A DNA stretch of 64,000 nucleotides from Pisaster brevispinus (taxonomy: Eukaryota > Echinodermata > Asteroidea > Forcipulatida > Asteriidae), in assembly GCA_023634235.1 (NCBI GenBank), contig JAMKCF010000022.1:2217441-2281440 (forward strand), read 5' to 3'. How positions within the stretch are numbered: position 1 is the stretch's first letter; the number at the start of each line of letters is the position of its first letter. The position numbers and the translations under genes are program-made. Under the pieces are notes generated by a model. That model did not search any database and was not told the origin of the DNA. It worked only from the letters and a program-made list of their open reading frames with translations. Positions 53,401 through 63,085 of this stretch are shown piece after piece.

Positions 53401-55103
53401 ACAGAGATTTCTTTCATCACTACTACCATCTCTTATCAGATATCTTCACGCCTACAGTACGATTAACAGTGTATAATGCAAGGCACTTTTGAGAGGTCCT
53501 CAGTTGCCTTACCAAAAAGATTTAAAACTAATACTTTTTAAAATAAATTATACTAGCAGGCCTTGCGCTTGAGCTTTTTGTAAAGTAGTCCACTCACTGG
53601 GCTAGTCATTTGTGCATTTTACTTGCCCCAAGGAAATTTTAGAATCCCAGATGTAAAACATGTCTTGTCATGTATCTTTCTGATTAACATAATTCAAGGT
53701 AGTGATCACAACCAGTTCAATGGTCAAATGAATTCACACATTCACTCAAAAATAGCTTACCACACTTTAAAAGTGTGTTATTCACATCTAGAATTTTTTA
53801 TTATTTTTTATATTGAGCATTTTAAGATTGCACAGTTTTTAGAAGCCCACAGGGCAAGTTGAGAAGTGATGTTTACTAGCCCATAGCAGTTCGAGACAAT
53901 GTACACCGGCTTTAGTGTTAAAGGTGAGCCCTGAATGGTTGGTACCCTGTACTGTCCCCCCCCCTCCCCCCCCCCCCCGGTCCCCTTTATTTATGACAGC
54001 AAATTAACAGTATAAAACGAGAGGCCAAATAAAAAATAAAAAACAGTCGTTTGTCTCCCTGCCCGCATCCATTTTTGAAGCCAAATCCTTTTCTTTATCC
54101 CCCCCCCCCCAAAAAAAGTATAATAAATAAATAAGTTTATGGATTTTTCAATCCACAGATCGTGCAGTGCCTGTAACCAGGCTTTTATAAACAGCCGTTG
54201 ATTGAATCCACTGTACATGATCTACCGCTTGCCGCGACGGCGCAGTAGGCAGGGAACCCGACTATATAGCCCATGTATATGAGAGATGGTTGTGTCGGGA
54301 CGGATGATCTACAACAATTCACTGGGGGGCTAGTACGACCGAAGATTTCAAAATTTCGAAAAAAGGAGGACAGCGCCCCAGACCAGTTACTGGGTCTACT
54401 TCAGTCACAGTTTTAGGAATCCCATGGTCATGATGGTCAACTCAAAGTTACTGAACCCCAAAAGCGCTTGTTTTTTAAAACATGTTGACACTATCTGGCA
54501 TGTGTACATGTAGCCCTGACACTCATATTGTCCAAATATTAAAAAAGCGTTGTTGGGTCCAGTTATTCGAACTAGTAGCAACATGTACTGCATGCATGAA
54601 CTTGCTTGTGAGTTCATCAATATTGATTTGTTGATACTCACCATTTGAAATTCCCGTCTTCTGTCGTATGCCCCCTGTATTCCACTGTCATCCCACAGAG
54701 CATAGCAGCTCGGTACAAACTGCATAAAATACGAGGGTTCAACGAGCTGAGATGTATCGCACGCAAGAATAACACCTCCATGCTTCTCGTTGGATGGATC
54801 TCCCCACGGGATATCGAGCTTATTCCGGGCGTCCTGTAACACTTTCAGCCCCTTGATAATGTTCGAGAATATGATGGTGCGGTAATCGCGTAGATCTTCA
54901 TCAGTGAACTCTTGTCCGTGGATGATTTTCATCTGTTTGAGGAAAGTGCTCTTCCCACTCTCGCCGGCACCGAGCAGAAGGATCTTGATTTCTCTCTTGA
55001 GATAGGACTTGTCCTTCGTCAACTCCTTATCGATGGCTCTGCTCCTCGATCTTGCCTCCAGCTCCTGCGGAGAGAGGCAACAAGTTAACACACCGCCCGC
55101 CAT
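46903..55103 (-). CDS. GNA12/13-like: Heterotrimeric G protein alpha subunit, Galpha12/13 class, complete (3 exons, 361 residues)
   Basis: Exons are 54642-55103, 48398-48448 and 46903-47475, all phase 0, total 361 codons plus stop. Key elements: Cys8-Cys9 near the N-terminus (palmitoylation type), P-loop GAGESGKS (45-52), helical domain about 64-170, switch [13 protein letters not shown] with Arg184 and Thr187, switch [18 protein letters not shown] with catalytic Gln210, NKTD (275-278) and TTAI (330-333). [29 protein letters not shown] and [10 protein letters not shown] match the G12/13 class rather than Gi/Gq/Gs, and there is no C-terminal Cys of the Gi type. The family binds GTP at the inner plasma membrane and activates RhoGEFs downstream of GPCRs. 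Length is slightly under the vertebrate 377-381 because of a shorter N-terminus. Nothing looks broken. Whether it is the single invertebrate ortholog needs a tree. Confidence 0.95.
48240..48360. repeat. C/A runs and CAA microsatellite in Galpha intron 2
   Basis: A C-run (48297-48306), an A-run and (CAA)n occur beside exon 2. Overlapping Cys- and Leu-rich frames are artefacts. Confidence 0.85.
48398..48448 (-). CDS. GNA12/13-like: Galpha12/13 exon 2 (51 bp)
   Basis: Acceptor TGTTTTCCAG|GCG and donor AGAG|GTAAGC bound 17 codons, [17 protein letters not shown], the end of the helical domain. The match to the conserved KYFLDxLDRIG of this class and clean phase-0 joins make this exon secure despite its size. 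Confidence 0.93.
48500..51235. other. Galpha intron 1, mostly unrecognised DNA
   Basis: AT-rich intronic sequence. I see no exon. A C run lies at 50830-50841, and ATGTACAT words at about 49744 and 51068-51100. TACAGATCTACATGG and its near-complement GTAGATCTGTA make a hairpin at about 51110-51160. Confidence 0.5.
51240..51530. repeat. Inverted pair of SINE family 3 sequences
   Basis: 51251-51312 and about 51366-51428 are near-perfect reverse complements (TTCCCGAGTTCTGTGAAAAA ... TTTTTCACAGAACTCGGGGA), separated by a short tRNA-like remnant with TTCGAATCCCACCCGAGTAA. The right side continues as a normal SINE tail (GGTGTAAGGGTAAAACC) to 51505. Confidence 0.85.
52022..52378. mobile_element. TIR element family C (copy 3)
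   Basis: CAGGGCTCGAATTTAACACT opens it and AAATGCAAGCCCTG closes it, with CATTG at or next to both flanks. The inside has GGACAAGCCCGGTGGTCTTG and CCAGTAACAATTTTGAGCT. About 355 bp without nested insertion, so it shows the basic unit. Confidence 0.8.
52575..52752 (+). repeat. Dispersed repeat I, copy 2
   Basis: It matches 22785-22965 along its length in the same orientation. See that entry for the shared words. Confidence 0.8.
52895..53310. repeat. tRNA-like SINE remnants, two heads facing each other
   Basis: The left head has a plus-strand B box GGTTCGAATCCCGCTTC near 52940. The right head, on the minus strand near 53235, reads GGGTTCCAATCCCGGTCATG. Between them lies GGTAGAGG-type sequence (TACCCTCGCAGGTACATGTA) shared with 3990-4040. 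Confidence 0.65.
53950..54125. repeat. C runs and a half-copy of TIR element J
   Basis: C runs at 53957-53979 and 54100-54109. AGGCCAAATAAAAAATAAAA and GCCCGCATCCATTTTTGA correspond to the left arm and inner part of the element at 42403-42744. The mirrored arm is missing. Confidence 0.7.
54642..55103 (-). CDS. GNA12/13-like: Galpha12/13 exon 1
   Basis: The start chosen is [14 protein letters not shown] at 55103. The frame is open further upstream (to 55193), but that part lacks family similarity, and MxGxVxx-Cys-Cys is the usual class N-terminus. The exon ends at EFQM with donor AATG|GTGAGT. It encodes the P-loop and most of the helical domain. Confidence 0.93.
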
Positions 55104-55199
55104 GTTGACTGCCCAAAACTTCCAATACCACACCCATGACGTCACGAACCGGAAGTAAAGTTCGCGTGCGTATGTATGCTGTTGCTGTTTCATGGTGGC

Positions 55200-58100
55200 G
55201 GTGTTGATGTCAATTTTAGAGGCAAAAAAAAAAAAGTGAAAACAGCGAAAGGCCTTCCTCCAAGACTTTTAAACTTGTTCATCTGCTTCATTCACTTTTC
55301 GGGTCAGGATAAATTTGTGATGTGGATTGTACTATCTGTAGTATGATGAATGAAATAAAATGTGACGTTTTCTTTTGTTTTCCTTGACAATCATTTGTAA
55401 AATAGGCTAATCCTGCTTTTCTGTCATTAACAATTTGGACATAAACACATAACAGTCGACTTTCAGCCATGCTTGGATCCTTCAGCAATATTTTGTTTTG
55501 TATATTAAATCAGGACATTGATTCGTAGTATTTCTCCTCTCGGTTGAAAATGAATTCCGATGAATTCGGACGGACAGCTGCAGTGAAACATGAATGGTCA
55601 GAAATAATATGTGCGCATGATTGTCACTGTGTGTGTTATCTCATTCGGTCGGTGCCTCGTTTTACGTCATAATAGTGCGCCACCAGGCGTATCAAAATAT
55701 ATAGTACAAATTGTGAGGAGTAAATTAAAAGTTAATAACTCATTGCAAACTAATACAGACAAGAAAGTGTTATCATTTGTGTATCTCAAATCATACATTA
55801 AGTCCCCCAAAATGTGAAAAGGGACCTTTCGTAGAGGACGGTTTGAGTCAAAGAAGGCATAGGACCCCCCCCCCCACCACCACCACCACTGCCACCTTCA
55901 CCACTGCCACCTTCACCACTACCACCATCACCACCACCACCACCACCATCACCTCCCCAGATTTAGAACTCTAGAGTAAAGTAGGGAGATTCGGGAGATG
56001 CCTTATCAAAATTAAGATTTAACTCAAACGCTTTTAATTAAGTGCGTTATGCAAAATTATTTGCAAAACGTCCCCGGAGCCTGAGAATCTCTAGAGTTAT
56101 TCATGGACTTATACATTTTTGTGTAAACTTGGGCATATCCCTATCCAATTGTTTTTCAAACTTATTAAGAAAAGACGAATGATCCAAACTCCGACTTTGC
56201 TTATACACGTTGTTTTATTAACACGAAATCAAATCCACCTTAGCCTAACTGCTTATACAAACTTTGGAAACAACTTTGATGGGTATATGTTTTACTCACA
56301 CACCGATGCATTCAATCCCGTATTTCCTCTGATCTGTGAGTAGGCCTACCGTAGAAGTAGACCTCTCATCGGTATGTGTGATGGGTAAAACACAAAAATA
56401 GTCTGCCAATTGCAAATTTATTATTATATTAAAATTATGTTACAGTGTTTCAATGGGTTTAGACCAAGTTGGTCCATTGTGAGCTTTATCCGTGGATGAA
56501 ATCCGGTCAAGCCGGTTTTCGTTGTCAGAAAAAAAACACGTTTATTTCACCCACATAAGTCCACTGATGCATGATAAAGAAACTTGGACTTACTGACGTA
56601 ATGAACATGCAAAATATGGCACAATTTGTCGGTAAACCATCAGATTATAACAGTGCCATTAAGGGTATGAAAACAGTCGTGCAGAGAAAAAAAACGTAAA
56701 ATGAGCAATTAATTAACTTATTAATGGTACATTCAATATTTAGCTTAGGTAATGTGATGTTGTGGGACATAATAAAGGCATCTTTTAAGTTTAAATTGCT
56801 AACTATTAAAAGGTGTGTTACAGGCATTCTCGTGATTCAGTCTTCTTTTCCAACTTGCTTTACAAACCACAATGACATTATATTTTGGTTCTACAGTGGG
56901 TGCTCAATCGGTGTAAGGGTACATTCAAGATGCATTATTCTTTATCGTCTTACACACTTAGCCACTAAAATACTAAAGTGATATTACACGTTACTATGTA
57001 ACAGCTTCTAAATTCGAAAGCCAGATTTTACACATTACCAGGCTATACAAAACAACTCAGAGTCAAGTTTATACAAAGTTGATTCAGAATAAAAAGAGCT
57101 GATAGATCCGCTTTCCGTTAAATAAACGCAACCCTAAGCCCCAATTAATTTCCGGTTAATCAATCAAGTTCCAGGTTTAACGTTAACAGCCCTCATTTTC
57201 AATGATAAATAGCAGTAGTAAATGACATTTTCTCATGAATATCATTATTCTGAACCATAGAGTTATATTGTATCTAGGCCCTATGTTCTAAACACTAAGC
57301 AAACGATAAACTTCAGTTTTTCATCCGAAAAGTGTCATTCAAAATAATGACCACCTAAAAAGCACAAAAGCTTATAGAGCGTATAAAATAATACAATTTC
57401 CACCACTAAAGATTTAAGTTGTCTTTCTAACAATAAGCTAGATAATAATTTACAAACAGTTCACTAATCACATTACTTTCTTCTGTGTATGAGACGCCAT
57501 CTTGGATTATTACAGTTTGTGTGCGCACACGTTGTGTCTTAACGCTCATTATACACACAGGTAAGTTTACACGTCGTAATGCAACTAGAAAACTTGAGAA
57601 AATATACTCAATAATTTCTGGGTATGCACCATGGAAATATAGTCAAGAGTTTCTGTGTATGGACCAAGGATACAATAAAGGTAAGGGTTATTAAAAACTA
57701 CTGACGAAAATGATAATTCCATTGGAAATTTTCGTCACAATAAAAAAATGAGTTCAGCCTAAGTTTGGTTGTAAGTTTATATAGCTGCACTCCCACGCGC
57801 CCATTGCCGTTATCGATAAATACATGTACATGCATAATGTATACTCCGATGCTAAATTGAATCAATCACATAATACACCTTTTCATGTTTTTAATATAAG
57901 GCATACGCAAGGAATACAAGCTTGTTTTCATTCATAGTCAATGTTATTGTAAAATGGTACTGCAATTGTTTTTTATTTAAAATACGTTTAAACAACATTT
58001 TTATCACAGGAGAGGCTGAGCTCTTTTCAAAGATCGACATTTTATCAGTATCAAATCGGGCTGAGAACGCCGCGGCAGATTTGCAGTGTACATGCTTGAA

Positions 58101-58580
58101 GTTCAATACTCCAGTTAAATAACCATCTGTCATCCTCGGGTATTAAACATTAATATTCTCCGCCCAGGTAGTAGCTAATAAGCTGGACAGTTCTTTTCAG
58201 AACTAGTCTCCCGAAGTAGTCTCCCGATTCCAAATCTACTCCACGACAGTAGAATTAAAAAGCAAGACCTAGTTCTCAAAGAACAAATCTACATAGCTAG
58301 TAGATAACACACATGGTTTTACCGCAAACCGAATATATATTAATATTCGACTTCAACATGGTCATGTCATCTATTCGATCATTATACTTCACGGAAAACT
58401 CAATTTTACATGGCTAGGCCCAACAATCTTCCACCACTGCCTATAGTCATAACTTATGTGTAAACAACAATTAAACGTATGCATTCCCTTTCAGTCTCAA
58501 AGCGTATTAATAATCATTTTATTTTTACTAAATATATAAATGACTTCCAATCTTTAAAAACAATAAATAACCGTCTTCTA
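55200..58580. other. Intergenic between the Galpha and SNTX-like genes
   Basis: I see no gene. Just upstream of Galpha exon 1 (55130-55200) is a GC-richer patch that may be its promoter. A (CCA)n microsatellite with ACTGCCACCTTC variants spans 55873-55955. The rest is AT-rich single-copy-looking DNA without convincing frames. Confidence 0.55.
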
Positions 58581-58582
58581 CA

Positions 58583-58720
58583 GACGCTCAGTTGGTAGAG
58601 CGCGCCGGCACGTTAATCAAAGTCAAAGGTTCAAGTCCCGCTCTTGCCAAGTTTTCTTTGTTCACCCCCTCCCCCCTAAAAAAGTCAGTTTCCATTGCTG
58701 CTCCTTACTTATGGGAAGAA
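58583..58720 (+). repeat. tRNA-derived SINE, family 1 (copy 3)
   Basis: Box A GCTCAGTTGGTAGAGCGCG and box B GGTTCAAGTCCCGC are followed by TTTTCTTTGTTCACCCCC and AGTCAGTTTCC. It has the same layout as at 14340-14475 and 21964-22060. Confidence 0.8.
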
Positions 58721-58894
58721 ATTCTCATGAATAAACCAACATGGTGCTGCAAGAAGTGCAAGTTACAACGAGCATGGCAAGGCGGTCATGTTGCATGTAA
58801 TTCATCAGTATAGACCTTTTTGCGCATTCGCAGTTGTACTATTATTGGTCCGCGAGTGAATGGGAATTTAGCCAATCGGTGTATTTGGCCACCT

Positions 58895-61800
58895 TTACCA
58901 GAATTTATACCATGGCTTGCTTTGTGTGTTTGCTTTACGAGTTTCAAACTCTCTTTTGTAGTGTTCAAAGGGATCAAAGTTTCCCTTTTTGACCTTTGAC
59001 ATAATGTCTGCCTGTTTCCGAATGTTTTGAAGTGCATTCACTCTAGACTTCCAACCGGGCTTGACCTCGGTCTTTTCTGCCTCGATCAACATATTGACAT
59101 AGTCAATGGTACTCAATGGGTTTGACTTCAGCGCGATCGCTTCTAGTCGCTGCAAACTTTTATGCGAATCCGTAATTAAAACAAACACGCATTTCTGCAC
59201 ATTCAGGAATTCTTGCTCGTGTTTGCGAATCACTTGTTCGACGGTTAGTTTCTTGCCGGTGGCGTCTTTATATCGCTCTTCTAATTCGGCATACGAGCGC
59301 TGTTCCATCTCACTGTAGTATTCGAACTTGTATTTCTGATTGAAGTGAACATCCCAAACACATCCCCCTGGACAGACAGTACAAACTCCATTTCTCATAG
59401 CACAACAATGTATCTTATCAGCGTCATTAGAGTAGATACAAGGAAAATGACAAGTATAATGGCATTTGGCGCAATTCGTTATGAATTTACCACTGCAGGA
59501 TATATTTACTTGTTTGCATTTTGGAACTTCAACCTCGTACTTGAATTCTTTGTTTGCCTCAATCTCTGCTTCGTGCTGCTCAAGGATCTGGTGCTCTTTC
59601 CTCAACTCCTCAAATTTACAAACACCCATCCGGATCTGAGGCTGTAACCCTTCAACAGCTACCTCCAAACGTCTGCGTTCCTCCAAAACTTCTTTGGTGA
59701 GGGACAGACTCTTCGATTCCAATTTTTGGAGAGCCGTAAAAAAATTGCGAAAGCTCCGTTCCCCCATTTTCCAGAACATTTTGTCAAAATCAGCATTACC
59801 TTCGTCACCAGAGCCGCTGTCTAACCGGTCGCCGGCTCCTGCTTCTGCAGGAATGCCTTTAGTGTTTGCAAACAATGCTGAGTTGTTGAACTTGAACATG
59901 CTGTCGTAGCAAGGGATGTCAGCCTCTCGGACTGCGTTGATGACCGGTGGTCTTTGACCATCTGCGAACGTCACAAGAAGTAGTATGTTTTGGGAAATGT
60001 CCTTGCCAAAGATTGACAGGATAGAGTCAAAGACGTAACGCTGGGGACAGGTTAGACGTGCCTGAGACGACTGTGCCACAAACCCTATAGCGTCAATGTG
60101 ATCCACGCGGTGGGCATCTGGGTGCGAGAAGAAATCACGAATTTGCTCGATTATTGCTCTGTCTCGTTCAATGCCCCTGGTATCTCCAAATCCAGGAGTG
60201 TCAATGATGGTCAAGGTGTAGGAAATGTGGTGAAATTTCTTTTTGTTAATGGTGTATGACGTGATGCATTGTGTTTGACTGTGTGCTTGCGACTTGGTGG
60301 CTTCCCCGTGTTCATCAATAATCTTGAACCTGAACCCGTCTTCCCAGTCTACCCCAAGAATGAAGTTGATCATTCCGTTTATCAAGGTACTTTTACCGGC
60401 GCCAGTCGCGCCAACCACCATTATCACTTTGTGTACACGACTTGTGATGTACTTTTTCCCAAAATTGTAACTGAAGTACTTCGCGTTCGGACGGACGGGA
60501 ACTTTGCTCAGGGGAATTTTGTAAATTGATGGTGTCCCATTTACACCCGGCGATATCAAAGGGGCTTTTTTAGTGAGCTTGTGTGCATATTTCTCGACCC
60601 TTTGGACTGACCCATTAAAGAGTTCAACTCTCTCACTTACTGCACCTATTCCCGCTTTGCCACACACAGCTGTGACCCAAATACTGTACCTCACCTTGGC
60701 TTCTGCACCCTCAATTGTGAATGAACAAGAAGAATCGCTCGTGTGTTTTGTCTCAGTTGTGACAGCAGTCGAAGGGGCTCCACTAGTATGTTTGTATTTG
60801 ATCATGTATTTCTCGATGACCACTCCCTTGCCGACCTGTTCCGGTTGCTCCCACACAATGGTTATCTTAGCTTTGGACTCTTTCTGTTTCCTCACCTGTG
60901 TCGGGGGCCCGGCAGGGAGTGTTGTGCATTCCTCACTGATTTCACTCTCCAGACTTGACCCAACTTTACAAATGCTGGAGACTTTGACCTCGTAAGAAGT
61001 GAAGGGCTCCAAATTATCAATTTGAATTTTTCTCTTGTTTGAATTTGTGTGAACTTCGTTCCACTGGGTGGTTCCCGATGGACATCCGTTGGTGGTCTTC
61101 CTGAACTGCACCAGATACCGCTGCAACGCTGACGTTCCGCAGTCAGGGGGTTGCCACTCAAGCCAGATTTCGTCATGGGACTTATTAGTGAGAGTTGGTT
61201 TACCGGGTCTTCCAGGTGGCTCGAACGTCGCAGTGGTCAAAATACCGAGCTCGTACAACGAAATGGGCCCTTTCCCCTGAGCCTGCTTTTCACCCTCGTC
61301 GAAACATATCACCACAAAGACAGTCTCTGTGTTCTTATGATTCGCCTGAGAAAGATCTACAAAACATTTTGCATGTTTCCTGACATTCCTGGATGTTGTT
61401 ATGTCATCAAACCAAGCTTTGCCAATAGGAAAAGAGTTTGGTTTATGTGTTTTAAGATACGCGGCTGAGCTATCGAGGTACCCGGTCTCGTTCCCAGGAG
61501 GAAACGAAAAGCATACAAGACATTCGATCAAAGGATCAAAGGTTAACTTGTCTAACTCTGCACGTGACTTTACGATCTGAATTCCAGTAAAGAGTCTCAT
61601 GTAAGCCTGCACGATACCCATTTCCTTATCTTTGCTTTCAATCCACTCGAGGAGTCGGTTAGGACTCCATGGGGACTGCTCCAATTCACGAATACCCTCG
61701 GCCAGTGTGACTTCTTCCACACTGCCCCCGCGGAGTGCTGGCAACTTTTCCGCGAGATACTTTTGGAATGACACCTTATGGTCGGAAATGATCTTCTTCA

Positions 61801-62746
61801 TTTTGCCCAGTTTCAAAGGAAACTGAGGAAATATCTTGTACACATCTTGCATCACCATGGTGTTACATTTAATCTGTAATTGGTCCAGTTTTTCTACTAT
61901 CCCCTGGGATTGATCAATCAAGTCATTATTAATCTGCCTTCTCGTGACTTTCACCGAGTCAGACCCTCTGTTTAACCCTTCCAAAGGACATAGCCAAGCC
62001 CGTATTGGTACTGCGTTTTCCCCATTACTACCCAGCATCGAGGGCAGTTTTATGAACACATCAACTGCTTCCCTGTAACTAGTTGGTTTGTTTTCCAACA
62101 GAAAGTCTCCGTGAAATGTGCAACTCATACCTGCCGTATCAAGTGCCTCATCCCCGCCTTCTCTCACTGAACTACTCCCATCCCCGTCCAATAGGGGGAT
62201 CTGTCCCACCATATCTTTCATATTTCCCTCCACATCTGGGATGTTATCCCCATCGTTGCATTCTTTGTCGAAAACAAAGAACGCATGAGCTCCGTACAGA
62301 ATACCTGTCACTACATGAGTGGCAGTACCGTTCAGAAACACATCTGGTTCGAGAAAAGACTCACTTTCCAAATGTTTCAATGTCAACTGCTCAAACCTTG
62401 CGGTGGTCTTGTGGTGCAGCGTCAGGCGTGCCTGCCGTTCAGACGCTCGCCTGTCAACCAGAAACTCGGCTGAGCCCTTCAGTTCAACCAGTCCACTCAA
62501 GACACTCGCCTTCAACGATGCCTCGATGTCGAGGGCAGCTGCCTTCTCGTCCATCCCATCTGAGGCAATGATGGTGGTCTGAGCTCCCGGCTGAGGGAGA
62601 ACTTCGCGGTGACGCTGCAGCGTTTGAGAATCCCACAGCGTCAACCCAGGAAGTATGGAGTCATTGCGGCAGTCGTACAGCGTGCCAAGCTGCATAGGTC
62701 GACCCAAGGCCGGAAGACCATCCAGCGTAGAGTTTTTGTCTGCCAT
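58895..62746 (-). CDS. SNTX-like / thioredoxin-like / FN3 x2 / P-loop GTPase / Cys-rich protein, 1283 residues, intronless CDS
   Basis: One uninterrupted frame. The start MADKNSTLDG at 62746 has context AACCATGG and lies 14 bases inside a probable acceptor TTATCTACAG, so a 5' UTR intron is likely. Residues about 1-250 (LGRPMQLGTLYDCRND, FLEPDVFLNGTATHVVTGIL) resemble the N-terminus of the stonustoxin-like family, an MACPF-related fold also found in non-venom animal proteins. About 255-390 is helical. About 395-505 is thioredoxin-like as in that family. FN3 domains are at about 511-608 and 612-710. The GTPase at about 770-1005 has P-loop GATGAGKST (779-787) and DTPGFGDT (849-856). 1006-1075 may be coiled coil. 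1076-1130 is Cys-rich (CAKCHYTCHFPC). There is no signal peptide or membrane segment, so it is probably an intracellular GTPase, not a secreted toxin. Its function is unknown. Confidence 0.92.
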   Translation of the reverse strand: MADKNSTLDGLPALGRPMQLGTLYDCRNDSILPGLTLWDSQTLQRHREVLPQPGAQTTIIASDGMDEKAAALDIEASLKASVLSGLVELKGSAEFLVDRRASERQARLTLHHKTTARFEQLTLKHLESESFLEPDVFLNGTATHVVTGILYGAHAFFVFDKECNDGDNIPDVEGNMKDMVGQIPLLDGDGSSSVREGGDEALDTAGMSCTFHGDFLLENKPTSYREAVDVFIKLPSMLGSNGENAVPIRAWLCPLEGLNRGSDSVKVTRRQINNDLIDQSQGIVEKLDQLQIKCNTMVMQDVYKIFPQFPLKLGKMKKIISDHKVSFQKYLAEKLPALRGGSVEEVTLAEGIRELEQSPWSPNRLLEWIESKDKEMGIVQAYMRLFTGIQIVKSRAELDKLTFDPLIECLVCFSFPPGNETGYLDSSAAYLKTHKPNSFPIGKAWFDDITTSRNVRKHAKCFVDLSQANHKNTETVFVVICFDEGEKQAQGKGPISLYELGILTTATFEPPGRPGKPTLTNKSHDEIWLEWQPPDCGTSALQRYLVQFRKTTNGCPSGTTQWNEVHTNSNKRKIQIDNLEPFTSYEVKVSSICKVGSSLESEISEECTTLPAGPPTQVRKQKESKAKITIVWEQPEQVGKGVVIEKYMIKYKHTSGAPSTAVTTETKHTSDSSCSFTIEGAEAKVRYSIWVTAVCGKAGIGAVSERVELFNGSVQRVEKYAHKLTKKAPLISPGVNGTPSIYKIPLSKVPVRPNAKYFSYNFGKKYITSRVHKVIMVVGATGAGKSTLINGMINFILGVDWEDGFRFKIIDEHGEATKSQAHSQTQCITSYTINKKKFHHISYTLTIIDTPGFGDTRGIERDRAIIEQIRDFFSHPDAHRVDHIDAIGFVAQSSQARLTCPQRYVFDSILSIFGKDISQNILLLVTFADGQRPPVINAVREADIPCYDSMFKFNNSALFANTKGIPAEAGAGDRLDSGSGDEGNADFDKMFWKMGERSFRNFFTALQKLESKSLSLTKEVLEERRRLEVAVEGLQPQIRMGVCKFEELRKEHQILEQHEAEIEANKEFKYEVEVPKCKQVNISCSGKFITNCAKCHYTCHFPCIYSNDADKIHCCAMRNGVCTVCPGGCVWDVHFNQKYKFEYYSEMEQRSYAELEERYKDATGKKLTVEQVIRKHEQEFLNVQKCVFVLITDSHKSLQRLEAIALKSNPLSTIDYVNMLIEAEKTEVKPGWKSRVNALQNIRKQADIMSKVKKGNFDPFEHYKREFETRKANTQSKPWYKFW

Positions 62747-62775
62747 GGTTGGCGATATATCTGTAGATAATTAGA
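62747..62775 (-). other. Probable 3' splice site in the SNTX-like gene's 5' UTR
   Basis: On the minus strand CTTCTAATTATCTACAG ends at 62761, followed by 14 bases and the start codon. The upstream leader exon was not found. Confidence 0.5.
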
Positions 62776-62875
62776 AGGGTAAAAATATAAAGACAATTAG
62801 TGTCTTTATGGGAAACAACAGAAAGTTAGAATTGTGGCATTACATCTTAATTATTTGATTAATTAGACCAGAGCG

Positions 62876-63085
62876 GATCCAGGTTTTTCAGATGGGGGGG
62901 GGGGCACAACTTTGAGGGCTCAGTTTCCATATTCAGTAATCCCGAGGTCCTGGGACTGATTGATCTTAACTGTGTAAAACTCTTAATTGCTAAGCAAAGT
63001 GTGATGTCACAATACAAATCACTATGATGATAATGACCACTCCTCTTTAGATGAATCTTATTGCTTCGTGAAATCGAGCCCAGAT
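62876..63085. mobile_element. G run and diverged TIR element family B (copy 3)
   Basis: A G run lies at 62894-62904. 62941-63085 contains GATTGATCTTAACTG and TGATGTCACAATACAAATCA, ending TCGTGAAATCGAGCCCAG. These match 18876-19024 in inverse order. The left terminus is degraded. Confidence 0.65.

Noticed and set aside
62083..62582. Plus-strand frames of 62-162 codons over the SNTX-like gene
   Set aside because: Antisense shadows of the 1283-codon frame.
58895..62746. Reading the SNTX-like gene as a venom toxin
   Set aside because: It has no signal peptide, carries an intracellular-type GTPase, and stonustoxin-like N-termini are common in non-venom proteins.
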